From: a virus | Length of the DNA: 57,230 bases | IMG/VR virus record: IMGVR_UViG_3300025327_000033 | Location: 1-57,230 of that record | Strand: one strand, 5' to 3' | Shown: one piece after another, positions 39,136 to 46,692 of the stretch | Numbering within the stretch: position 1 is the first letter of the stretch | How the letters are laid out: every line of letters starts with the position of its first letter | Made by a program: the position numbers and the translations under genes | The notes under the pieces: generated by a model | What the model saw: the letters and a program-made list of their open reading frames with translations, nothing else | Told to the model about the DNA's origin: nothing | Databases searched by the model: none

Positions 39136-40364
39136 AGCCCGCCTCGGCGTCGTCCGTGGAACAGGTAGCCGCCGGCCGGCTGACTCGGCGTCATGCCCAC
39201 CAACGTCATCCCGGGCTTGCGCTCGGCTTCCTTGTCCAGCCCGAGCATCAGCTTGTATTCCTTCTCGAGGTCCTTGGCCAGGCTGCGGTAGAACTCGCCC
39301 TGCCGGCTGCGATCCGCCACGTCGGCGTTGAGCGTGCTTGAACGCTTCTGGCCGAACTTCGAGGCCACCCGCAGGCACGTCTTCGCTGCAGCCAGGTATC
39401 CGATCGCGGTCACGTGCTCGCCAGGAATGTCGATCGTGGGGGTCGGGGCCTCGATCCACGTGTAGGGATCCGCCACGAGCATGCGAACCAGTTCGGTTGC
39501 CGCGGGCCGATGCACCCGGAAGTACAGCCAGCTCCCGACGTCGGTCAGGTAGATCTCGTACTGATCCTCCCCCAGGAACACAGGCTGCTCGTCGGCTGCC
39601 ACATCCGCCGCCGGGTACTCGACGGACGCCGGCATGCCCAGCGTGCTCTGCCATCCCGGAGTGGACGCTGTCAGTCTCAGGATGCCCTGGCTCGCTGTGC
39701 CGAATGCCGCCCACATCGCCGTGGCGCTGTTGAATTGACTGACGTCGTTGACTGGCGATCCGCCCTGCTTCACCCCCAAAGCGATCTCGGACGTGCCGGC
39801 GGCGTACGTGTAGCCCGTGGCGGCCAGGGCGGCGTGATACGTTCCTGCCGGCAGTTCCTCGGGCTCGTCGGCCGAGAACGCCACCCAATCGTAGCGGCCG
39901 AGTGGCGCTCCGCCATCGCCGTCGATGTCGACCTCTTTGGACTTCATAACCAGGCTGACTGGCAACCCGGTCACGTCGGTGTAGATCTCGACGAAGGCCT
40001 CGCCGGCGACGGTTTCGCCCGCCCGCTGGAGCGGCATTCCAATCTCTCGGATGGCCATGCGCCGCGCCAGGCTGAACTTGATGCCCAGCTTCGTGTTGGG
40101 CCCGCTTGCCGTCAGTAGGGCGATACCGGCGTCCCGCAGGGTTTCGGCCAGGTCGATGGCTCGCCCGTGGAGCAGGTAGTACGCCCCGCCATCGCCGGCG
40201 AATTCGATTGCTCGCCGGCGCGGCACGTCCCGACCATACCTATCGACGGCCTCTCGGATCGCCCTGTCCCGATCGGCTGCGGGAATCGTCGTGTCGGGGA
40301 TCCCCTGCAGGTGGCTGTCGACCATCTGTCGCAGGATGGCGATGCCCGTCCTCGTGGCCATCAC
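39132..40364 (-). CDS. Head-tail connector with large beta insertion
   Basis: It has 410 residues. The two ends look like one connector-type protein: N-terminal RDRAIREAVDRYGRDVP with strands, and C-terminal VADPYTWIEAP..HVTAIGYLAAAKTCLRVASKF, STLNADVADRSRQGEFYRSLAKDLEKEYKLMLGL. Between them about 190 residues (about 120-300) are beta-rich (LPAGTYHAALAATGYTYAAG.., TEIYLTDVGSWLYFRV), an insertion that could face outward on the virion. Confidence 0.6.
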   Translation of the reverse strand: MMATRTGIAILRQMVDSHLQGIPDTTIPAADRDRAIREAVDRYGRDVPRRRAIEFAGDGGAYYLLHGRAIDLAETLRDAGIALLTASGPNTKLGIKFSLARRMAIREIGMPLQRAGETVAGEAFVEIYTDVTGLPVSLVMKSKEVDIDGDGGAPLGRYDWVAFSADEPEELPAGTYHAALAATGYTYAAGTSEIALGVKQGGSPVNDVSQFNSATAMWAAFGTASQGILRLTASTPGWQSTLGMPASVEYPAADVAADEQPVFLGEDQYEIYLTDVGSWLYFRVHRPAATELVRMLVADPYTWIEAPTPTIDIPGEHVTAIGYLAAAKTCLRVASKFGQKRSSTLNADVADRSRQGEFYRSLAKDLEKEYKLMLGLDKEAERKPGMTLVGMTPSQPAGGYLFHGRRRGGL

Positions 40365-40639
40365 GCAACCTGGTCGAGCATTGCCTTGGCACCCGCGCCG
40401 GTGATGACGACGTGGATGCCCTTGCTGAACACCAGGCCGCCCGGGTACTCAGCTCGGACGCTCGCCCCGCTGGCGGCCGCCTGCAGCTGCTCGATGATCG
40501 TGCCCGCCGCGGACGTGTTGTCGTACACCGTCAGGGTCGACAACGCCGCCGCCGGCGTCAGCGTGATCCCGCTTAGGGCTCCGGCTCCGGTGATCTTCGT
40601 CCCCGTACTCGAGGCATCGATCGGCTTGGCTGGTCCCAT
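40361..40639 (-). CDS. Small beta-rich head protein
   Basis: It has 92 residues (KITGAGALSGITLTPAAALSTLTVYDNTSAAGT.., GIHVVITGAGAKAML). This is a recurring environmental-phage protein found near capsid genes and probably a decoration or neck component. GTGA overlap with the connector gene. Confidence 0.5.
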   Translation of the reverse strand: MGPAKPIDASSTGTKITGAGALSGITLTPAAALSTLTVYDNTSAAGTIIEQLQAAASGASVRAEYPGGLVFSKGIHVVITGAGAKAMLDQVA

Positions 40640-40720
40640 GCTCGTCTCCCGTCATTGAAGGGCGCGGCCGGCGCTGTTCCGCCGCCCGCGCCCCGCTACG
40701 TCTGTCCCTTGCCTGCCGGC

Positions 40721-41377
40721 TCAGCTGCCGAGTGCCTCTACCGCCTTACGCACGGCCTTGATCTGCTTCCCGTTCAGACCGAGCGCCTTCAGCTCGTCAT
40801 TGCTCATGGCGACTAGGGCCCGTGGATCCTCGGCTTTGGCGGTCTCCAGGGCCTCGAGCACTTCCTTCGGCCACGCGGGCCCGCTGGCGGTCTCCGTGGT
40901 GCCTTCGGTGGTCCCGGGGCCGCTGGCGGCGTCTGCCCCCGCCTGCTCGTCGCCTGGGGGCGGCTGGGTCCCCGCCGGCGGCTCGGACGGGCGTTCGGCG
41001 GCGGGTCTCGCCTTGGCCTTCGGCATGGCCCCGAGCTCGGCCGTGGCCTGCTCGGTCAGCTTCGCCCGGATGGCCAGCACCAGCTGGACCTTGCCCTTGG
41101 CTGCCGGCGTGACTCCCAGGCTGTTGGCGATGCGCTCCAGCTCCTCCCGCTTCATGCTTTCCAGCGTCGGAGGAGCCCCTTCGAGCGCGACGTCAAGATC
41201 GTGGTTGTCGACGTCGACCTTCTTGACGCCTGCGGGCCCGTAGTCGATGAGCACCTTGTAGCGGGGCTCGCCCTCCCGGCCGATGTAGCTCTCGGCCTTC
41301 ACGATCTTCCCCCCGGCTGGCTTCAAGCCCGCTGTCGCCAATACGTCGGCGATCTGTTGCTTGCTCAGCTCTCCCAT
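40721..41377 (-). CDS. Head-region protein with SAP/HeH-like ends
   Basis: It has 218 residues. After an N-terminal beta part (YKVLIDYGPAGVKKVDVD), a SAP-like helix pair (LESMKREELERIANSLGV), a long Pro/Glu/Ala-rich disordered linker and a C-terminal HeH-like motif (LVAMSNDELKALGLNGKQIKAVRKAVEAL). Such proteins are found among head genes; the function is unknown and DNA binding is possible. Confidence 0.5.
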   Translation of the reverse strand: MGELSKQQIADVLATAGLKPAGGKIVKAESYIGREGEPRYKVLIDYGPAGVKKVDVDNHDLDVALEGAPPTLESMKREELERIANSLGVTPAAKGKVQLVLAIRAKLTEQATAELGAMPKAKARPAAERPSEPPAGTQPPPGDEQAGADAASGPGTTEGTTETASGPAWPKEVLEALETAKAEDPRALVAMSNDELKALGLNGKQIKAVRKAVEALGS

Positions 41378-41435
41378 GACTTCTCGCCTCCCGGCGTGGT
41401 TCGTTCGTCGTGTCCCGAGTGTCCTGCTTGGTCGC

Positions 41436-41777
41436 CTACTCGCCGACCAGGCCGATCAGCATGATCGTGCCCGTGAAGGTCGGCGTGGTGCCGGCGGTGT
41501 AGTTCTGGTCGAACGTGATGATCGATCCGGCGGCGATCGTCTTGGGCGCTGCCAGCGTGCGAATGCCGTTGGTCAGGTTGCTCAAGGCCGTGGCCCCTGC
41601 GATCTCGGTGCCGTCGTCCTTGATGTCCACCGACGCCGCCGACGGCGCGCCGGCGACGGCTCCGTCGAAGGCCACCGCCTCGAGCAGAAACGATTCGTCG
41701 ACACGCGTCAGCACCTGGTCGCTGCCTGCGGCCTGCGCCGACTTGTAGATCGGGATGTACACCTTGCGCTCGTTCAT
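41436..41777 (-). CDS. Capsid decoration-like protein
   Basis: It has 113 residues, beta-rich (FLLEAVAFDGAVAGAPSAASVDIKDDGTEI.., GSIITFDQNYTAGTTPTFTGTIMLIGLVGE). It lies directly downstream of the capsid gene, the common place for decoration or stabilising proteins. No enzyme motif. Confidence 0.5.
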   Translation of the reverse strand: MNERKVYIPIYKSAQAAGSDQVLTRVDESFLLEAVAFDGAVAGAPSAASVDIKDDGTEIAGATALSNLTNGIRTLAAPKTIAAGSIITFDQNYTAGTTPTFTGTIMLIGLVGE

Positions 41778-41868
41778 GCCGTTGTCTCCTGGTCCCTTGG
41801 TCGGCCCCGCTGCCTGGGGCGGCCCCCTGCCGCCCCAGGCCCGCTACGACCGAGCTTGGTTATTGAGG

Positions 41869-44862
41869 CTAGACGTTGCTCTTGTGCAGCGGCCGGAAGT
41901 CGCCGACCGGGGCCGTGTCATACGTCGAGCTGAAGCGCGCCCCGAACATGCGAGCCTTGTACCGCAGCGTGTCGTTGGTGAACATCGCTCCCGCGCGCTC
42001 GTCGTCCGCCGAGAACAGCTCGGGCGTCCGCCGGCCGCGCAGCCAGATCAGCCAGATCGCCGGGAACATCGCCGGGTCGGCGATGGCTGCCCAGTTGTCC
42101 GCATCCGTCCAGTGCGGCACCACGACTGGCTCGAACGTGCCCTGCAGGAAGCTGCGGGTCTGCATCTCGCCACCCGACGTGGCCCCGCCGCTCTCGCCAG
42201 GCACCAGCTCGGAGTTGCGGATCTGGTAGGCCGTGGCCTCCAGGTCGACCGGCACGAGCAGGTAGCGTGGCGTGATCGCCAGCTGCTGGCCTGCCCCGAG
42301 CGGCTGGTCGGTCTGCTTGCGCATCGCCGTCCGCACCGCCACGAACTCGGCGTAGCTCAGGGCGGCGGTCCGCAGGTTCGCGTGCCCGCCGGCCGAAGAC
42401 ACCGCCGTGGCGTTGAAGAGCGCACCGCTGTCGGCCAAGACAGGGCCGGTCGCCGTGTTCACGGTGAACACCCGGGCGACCAGCATGCCGATCTCGTTGT
42501 ACCAGGCGTTGGCCATCCGGGCGGGGATCGTGCGCAGCGTGTTCAGCTTGTCCCGCAGGAACGTTTCGAGCGTCACGCCCACGAACCCACCGCGCTTCAC
42601 GAACGACGCGGTTTCCTCTTCGTCTTCCATGTCGAGCTCGCCGTAGGCGTCACCCTCGCTCATCACGTTCAGGCCGCCGATGCCGAACACCCGGACCAGC
42701 GTTGCGTCGTCCAGGGTGTCGACGTCTTCCTGCCTGACGATCGGGTCCCACCAGCGCTGGCGGACGCTGTAGTCCGCTGCCAGCAGGACGTTGAGGGCAT
42801 TCTTGACGATACTCGACAGGCTTGAGGTCGTCAGCGACGCCTCGAGCAGGCGCTTGTTCGCCAGGCGGCCGTCGATGGCTGCATCGACGCCACCCATGAA
42901 GTCGTAGTACCACTCGCTCAGCCGGGTGGGAACCACCACGGCCGGAGCGCCGGCCTTGACGTGCCGGACGAAGGCTTCCGAGAACCGGCTGGGCGCGTAG
43001 TGGTCCTCCGCCCCGCCCTTCACGGCTTCCTTCGCCTTGGTGACCATCTCGGTGAACCGCGTGCTGCCGGCGATCAGCCGGACCAGCGCCATCTCGTACC
43101 TGTCAAGCTCAGTGACGGGGCTGACGTCAACCGACTCGGGCAGCCGGATGCTGCCGCTGGCGCTCAGCTCGCTCAGCGCCGCTCGGTGCTGGTCGATGCT
43201 TTCCTTCAGGTCCTTCGACTCGAAGGTCCGGCCCTTGAACTGGCCGGCGATCAGGCCCTGCACCTGCTTGGGCAGCCCGGATGCGGCGAGACTCTCGCTC
43301 AGCTCCGCCTCGCGGGCCTTCTGAGCGATTGCCTGCTCGGCCTTCACGGCTCGGGCGGCGGCTTCCTCTGCGCGGCGCAGCGCTTCGGTGACCGCGGGCG
43401 GCTCGCCTTTCGGCGGCTCGCCTTCGCCCTCGCCCTCGCCCTCGCCTTCGCCTTCGCCCTCAGGCTTCGGCTTGGTTGGATCCGCAGGCGGCGTGCCTTC
43501 CCTGACAGCCAGCTTTTCCTTCAGCGCCTTCACCTCGGCCGCAATGGCTGATGCGAACGCAGCCTGGGCTTCGGTGATGGGCCTGACGGCCTCGGCCAGC
43601 AACTCGGCGATCAGTTTCTTCAGTGCCTCGGGGTCCATATCTCCCATCTCCTTCAGAATGGCCCGGCTGGCCAGCAACCGGGCTAGGCGGCCTCCGGCGG
43701 CGGGGTCGCTCACGACGTCGACACTCAGCGCCCTGGTGATCTTCTCGATCACCTGGAATGTCTGCCCGCCGAGGGCCCGGATGGACCGCTCCATTCCGTC
43801 GCCCAGCGCATCGATCGACAGCCCGATGGCGCTCAGCACGCCAGCGTCGTGCGCTTCGACCAGCTTTTCCCGCATCGCCTTATCGATGAGTTTCAGCGTG
43901 GCCTTGACCGCGTGACCTGCTGCGTCCCACCACGGCTCGACCAGCACACCGACCCATTCCTCCCCGACGGACCGGGCTCCCCCTGATGCCTCGAATTCCT
44001 CGTCCGTCTGGTGGTTGTCGAACACCTTCACGCCTTCGAACAGCGGCGCTGCGCTTTCCAGCGCCTCAGCCAGATACAGCCGGCCGTTCTTGCTGCGGAT
44101 GTACGTCTCCTCGTCTTCGGTGATCAGGTCGGCCTCGGTCTCGGGCCCGATGATCACCACCTCCCACTCTGTCCCCCGTTCCTTCTTGTCCTTGGCCTCG
44201 ACCAACTGCAGCCGCAGGCTCTCGCTGACCGGCATCCAGCTCTGCTCAACCTTCGTCCACTTCGATTGGTCGGCGAACTCGATCTCGCCGTCGGCGTTGT
44301 GGCCGTAGCCGACCAGGTAGCACTCGCCGTCGTAGTCAGCGATAACCGCGTCTTCGTAGACCGTCCTCACCCACGTGTTGTGCGCCGGCTGGCCAGCCGC
44401 GGTGGGCTTGTCGAATTGTCGGTAGAAAGCCGAACGCACGTCCTCGACGAGCTCGCTCAGGTCCTTGCCGTGTGCGGTGGCTTCCTTCGTGCTGGCGTCG
44501 ACGACCTGACCGCCGGCGTACTTCTTTCCCTTGTTGGCCTTGGCAATGCGCCGGCCCATCGTGGCCCACTCGCTGTCGGTGTAGCCCCCGGCCGACTTGT
44601 TGCCCGCGTCGTTGAACCGCGTGATGGCGTTGATCGCTCTGGCTTCGGGCTCGAGGGGATACCTGTAGTTGACGGGGTCTGCGAACTTACTGTCCGGCAC
44701 ACTGGCGTACTCGGCCGGCCTGGTGACGTTGCCCCCCTTCTTGATCCCGATGCCGTACTTCTTTGCCCTGGCGGCCTGTGCCTTCTTGTCGGGATCCTCC
44801 GTAGCCTCGGTGACCCGACGGTGTGGCCTGCCTGCATGACGCAACGGTGGGGTGCTTGCCAT
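41869..44862 (-). CDS. Prohead protease-scaffold-major capsid fusion
   Basis: It has 997 residues in one frame. Residues ~25-120 resemble a DUF6582-type domain (KKAQAARAKKYGIG.. WATMGRRIAKANKGKKY). About 160-400 is a serine prohead protease: His284 in KVFDNHQ and Ser349 in IGLSIDALG. About 405-580 is helical scaffold with a (Gly-Glu)n tract near 468-482. About 640-997 is the HK97-fold capsid (RLSEWYYDFMGGVDAAIDG.. PRYLLVPVDLEATAYQ.. VPHWTDADNW.. RYKARMFGARFSSTYD). Normally these are two or three genes. Self-cleavage would be needed to release the capsid subunit. GGAGGCCAG precedes the ATG. Confidence 0.8.
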   Translation of the reverse strand: MASTPPLRHAGRPHRRVTEATEDPDKKAQAARAKKYGIGIKKGGNVTRPAEYASVPDSKFADPVNYRYPLEPEARAINAITRFNDAGNKSAGGYTDSEWATMGRRIAKANKGKKYAGGQVVDASTKEATAHGKDLSELVEDVRSAFYRQFDKPTAAGQPAHNTWVRTVYEDAVIADYDGECYLVGYGHNADGEIEFADQSKWTKVEQSWMPVSESLRLQLVEAKDKKERGTEWEVVIIGPETEADLITEDEETYIRSKNGRLYLAEALESAAPLFEGVKVFDNHQTDEEFEASGGARSVGEEWVGVLVEPWWDAAGHAVKATLKLIDKAMREKLVEAHDAGVLSAIGLSIDALGDGMERSIRALGGQTFQVIEKITRALSVDVVSDPAAGGRLARLLASRAILKEMGDMDPEALKKLIAELLAEAVRPITEAQAAFASAIAAEVKALKEKLAVREGTPPADPTKPKPEGEGEGEGEGEGEGEPPKGEPPAVTEALRRAEEAAARAVKAEQAIAQKAREAELSESLAASGLPKQVQGLIAGQFKGRTFESKDLKESIDQHRAALSELSASGSIRLPESVDVSPVTELDRYEMALVRLIAGSTRFTEMVTKAKEAVKGGAEDHYAPSRFSEAFVRHVKAGAPAVVVPTRLSEWYYDFMGGVDAAIDGRLANKRLLEASLTTSSLSSIVKNALNVLLAADYSVRQRWWDPIVRQEDVDTLDDATLVRVFGIGGLNVMSEGDAYGELDMEDEEETASFVKRGGFVGVTLETFLRDKLNTLRTIPARMANAWYNEIGMLVARVFTVNTATGPVLADSGALFNATAVSSAGGHANLRTAALSYAEFVAVRTAMRKQTDQPLGAGQQLAITPRYLLVPVDLEATAYQIRNSELVPGESGGATSGGEMQTRSFLQGTFEPVVVPHWTDADNWAAIADPAMFPAIWLIWLRGRRTPELFSADDERAGAMFTNDTLRYKARMFGARFSSTYDTAPVGDFRPLHKSNV

Positions 44863-44868
44863 CTGGCC

Positions 44869-44880
44869 TCCCGACGTCGG
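44869..44880. promoter_or_regulatory. Palindrome over the capsid ribosome-binding site
   Basis: CCCGACGTCGGG is a perfect 12-base palindrome immediately upstream of the capsid Shine-Dalgarno GGAGG. It could mask translation or bind a protein. It lies directly after the terminator hairpin. Confidence 0.45.
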
Positions 44881-44885
44881 GAACG

Positions 44886-44915
44886 AAAAACGCGCCGCTC
44901 AGTGCGAGCGGCGCG
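44886..44915 (-). terminator. Rho-independent terminator just before the capsid gene
   Basis: In minus-strand sense a perfect 10-base-pair G+C-rich stem (44891-44900/44906-44915) with a five-base loop is followed by TTTTT (44886-44890). It ends 23 bases before the capsid ATG and lies downstream of the candidate promoter, so capsid expression would require read-through or antitermination. Confidence 0.85.
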
Positions 44916-44971
44916 TGGGTCCACGGTTCACGCACCTGACCGCTGGCCTCTCGGCGCGGTCCTCACCGGCC

Positions 44972-45001
44972 AATTTACACCGCGAGCACCGGCGCTGTCA
45001 A
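44972..45001 (-). promoter_or_regulatory. Candidate sigma70 promoter for the capsid/tail operon
   Basis: Minus-strand sense: perfect -35 TTGACA (44996-45001), 18-base spacer, -10 TAAATT (44972-44977, four of six matches). It lies in the only sizeable gap of the late block, between a small membrane gene and the capsid gene. Confidence 0.55.
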
Positions 45002-45021
45002 GGGCTGTCGCTGGCCGTCGT

Positions 45022-45165
45022 TCAGGATCCGAGTGTCATCAGGAAGGCGAACAGGCCTCCGATGGCGATGGCCGCGACCACGAACATGGCGCACCTCGAG
45101 CAGCCTTCTCCGGTCTGCTGGCGCTGCTTCTCCGCCTCCTGTGCCGTCGCTGGTGCCTTTGTCAT
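45022..45165 (-). CDS. Small membrane protein, 47 residues
   Basis: It begins MTKAPATAQEAEKQRQQ, a charged helix, then CSRCAMFVVAAIAIGGLFAFLM, one membrane helix preceded by a CxxC pair. The ATG overlaps the upstream stop (ATGA). Location between portal and capsid genes; function unknown. Confidence 0.6.
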   Translation of the reverse strand: MTKAPATAQEAEKQRQQTGEGCSRCAMFVVAAIAIGGLFAFLMTLGS

Positions 45166-45380
45166 GCTCCCTCCGTGTAGTGTTCCCGCACGCGGAAGGA
45201 CTGCAGTCCGTCCTTGCCGCGCCCGTCCTTCACAACATACACCGCGTGGGCTCCGGCGTCCAGCTGCCGGATCCGCTGCAGCAGGTGGAGTTCGCCCTGG
45301 GTCAGACGCAGCTCGTGATCCGGCTTCGTCGGGTGCTCGGCACTGACATCGAGGTCGCCATTGCGCCAGCTGCTACGCAT
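45162..45380 (-). CDS. Hypothetical small protein
   Basis: It has 72 residues, mixed alpha/beta (RLTQGELHLLQRIRQL; AHAVYVVKDGRG). It overlaps both neighbours. The end GGA-type codons provide the ribosome-binding site of the membrane gene. Not recognised. Confidence 0.55.
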   Translation of the reverse strand: MRSSWRNGDLDVSAEHPTKPDHELRLTQGELHLLQRIRQLDAGAHAVYVVKDGRGKDGLQSFRVREHYTEGA

Positions 45381-45639
45381 CGCCGCCCATCGGTCTCATT
45401 GCCAGCGCCAGGGGATACGCCGTGAACAACATGGGCCGCCCCGGATGGCTGGCGTTGGTGTGCGACGCCATCCGAATCTCGCCGTCGACTCCGCTGCATT
45501 CCCATCCGCAGTGCGCGCACCGTCGTCTGAGGCACTTGGCCGCCAGGGCCCGACCCTGCTCCGTGGGCTCAATGGTCAGGAGCGGCCACAGCGGGTTGTC
45601 CCAATGCCAGTCGGCCTTCGCCGGCCGCGTGTCGTTCAC
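45373..45639 (-). CDS. Zinc-finger-like protein
   Basis: It has 88 residues. CLRRRCAHCGWECSG provides clustered Cys, with His residues in MASHTNASH, consistent with a zinc site. GTG start in GTGA overlap. Similar CxxCGW elements recur in this genome. Confidence 0.55.
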   Translation of the reverse strand: MNDTRPAKADWHWDNPLWPLLTIEPTEQGRALAAKCLRRRCAHCGWECSGVDGEIRMASHTNASHPGRPMLFTAYPLALAMRPMGGDA

Positions 45640-45923
45640 TTGGGCTGCACCTCGACAACCGTCACTCCGTACGTCTCCGCAACCCTAAACGTGCGCCCAT
45701 GCTCTTGACGAACAGTCCAGCGCTCCGGGATTCCACCAGGCAACGTCGTCGGCTCTCCCGTTGTGGCGTCCTTCGCGTTCCTGTGCGTTCCCAGCTCGAC
45801 CTCGTCGACCACCGTCGACGCCACAGATCGGAAGGCTGGAGCGAACTGCTCCAGCAGGTGCGCCATGTAACCGTCGAGAGCCGGGGCTCCCAGCCATGGG
45901 GCTTCCCAGCCAGGTGGTCTCAT
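45636..45923 (-). CDS. Hypothetical protein
   Basis: It has 95 residues. Helical N-terminus (YMAHLLEQFAPAFRSVASTVVDEVELG), then strands at the end (RTFRVAETYGVTVVEVQ). ATGA overlap with the previous gene. Not recognised. Confidence 0.55.
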   Translation of the reverse strand: MRPPGWEAPWLGAPALDGYMAHLLEQFAPAFRSVASTVVDEVELGTHRNAKDATTGEPTTLPGGIPERWTVRQEHGRTFRVAETYGVTVVEVQPK

Positions 45924-46135
45924 GTCACGGGATCCCTCGACGCCGCTCCAGTCGGTGCCCAGGCGATCTCGCATCCGCAGGCCGGGCAGAACGCCCACGG
46001 CCGCAGCAGCGGGCCCCGACAGCGCCCACACGCGCCGTCGGCGTTGTCAGCGACGGCCTGCAAGACAGTGATCAGCGCTTGCGATCGCCCGGCCAATCCG
46101 GACGCAGGCCGCCCACGCTCTCGCCGTCCAGCCAT
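45920..46135 (-). CDS. Zinc-ribbon protein
   Basis: It has 71 residues. C-terminal CGRC..CPACGC gives a four-Cys zinc ribbon. The N-terminal half is helical. It overlaps the preceding gene by 89 bases if the ATG at 46135 is used; a TTG further in is possible, so the start is uncertain. Confidence 0.5.
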   Translation of the reverse strand: MAGRRERGRPASGLAGRSQALITVLQAVADNADGACGRCRGPLLRPWAFCPACGCEIAWAPTGAASRDPVT

Positions 46136-46442
46136 CGATCCACTTACCTTCACGTCTGGCCTCCCGGGCCCTGCGGGCCCGCTCATCCGCTTTCGCCTTA
46201 TCCCACCGAGGCTGCAGCCGGCGCTGATATGCCTGCGCTTCGCTCGCTCGCTGGAAGACCCGCCGGCTGGGCCGCCACTCGCGGCTGCCCTCGGCCAGAT
46301 GGATGAGCGCCCTGTATTCCCGGCCCATCGTGGTCTCGATCCGTATCGTCCTTGCAGCGAAGTCCGGTCGCCGCCGCAGGATCCGGGGCACTGCATAGTT
46401 TACTGGCTTTGGCTTTCGCATCGGCTGCCACGTGTCTGTCAC
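46047..46442 (-). CDS. Basic helical protein
   Basis: It has 131 residues, strongly basic (RILRRRPDFAARTIRIE; RRLQPRWDKAKADERARRAREARREGKW). It could bind nucleic acid. GTG start with GTGA overlap to the upstream gene. Not recognised. Confidence 0.5.
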   Translation of the reverse strand: MTDTWQPMRKPKPVNYAVPRILRRRPDFAARTIRIETTMGREYRALIHLAEGSREWRPSRRVFQRASEAQAYQRRLQPRWDKAKADERARRAREARREGKWIDGWTARAWAACVRIGRAIASADHCLAGRR

Positions 46443-46690
46443 TCTATCCTCGTGGGATCCACTTCGAGCGGCGTCATCGAGATGACCTTGCCGCCGACGA
46501 AGTCCGCGCCCGCCCGGGCCAGCACGTCCAGGGCATCCCACTCGCTTAGCAGCCTAGCAGTTGGCCACGTCTGCAAGCCGGCGACGGTCTCGAGTAGCAT
46601 GCGCAGCCTGTCGTTGTCGCTGTGCCAGCCGTCGACGTCGAGCGTTGCCCGCGTCCCGTCCGGTAGTTCGATCGTTGCCTGCCTGGCCAT
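46439..46690 (-). CDS. Hypothetical small protein
   Basis: It has 83 residues: N-terminal strands (ATIELPDGTRATLDVDGW), then helices (RMLLETVAGL, LLSEWDALDVLARA). It directly follows the MuF gene. Not recognised. Confidence 0.55.
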   Translation of the reverse strand: MARQATIELPDGTRATLDVDGWHSDNDRLRMLLETVAGLQTWPTARLLSEWDALDVLARAGADFVGGKVISMTPLEVDPTRIE

Positions 46691-46692
46691 GG

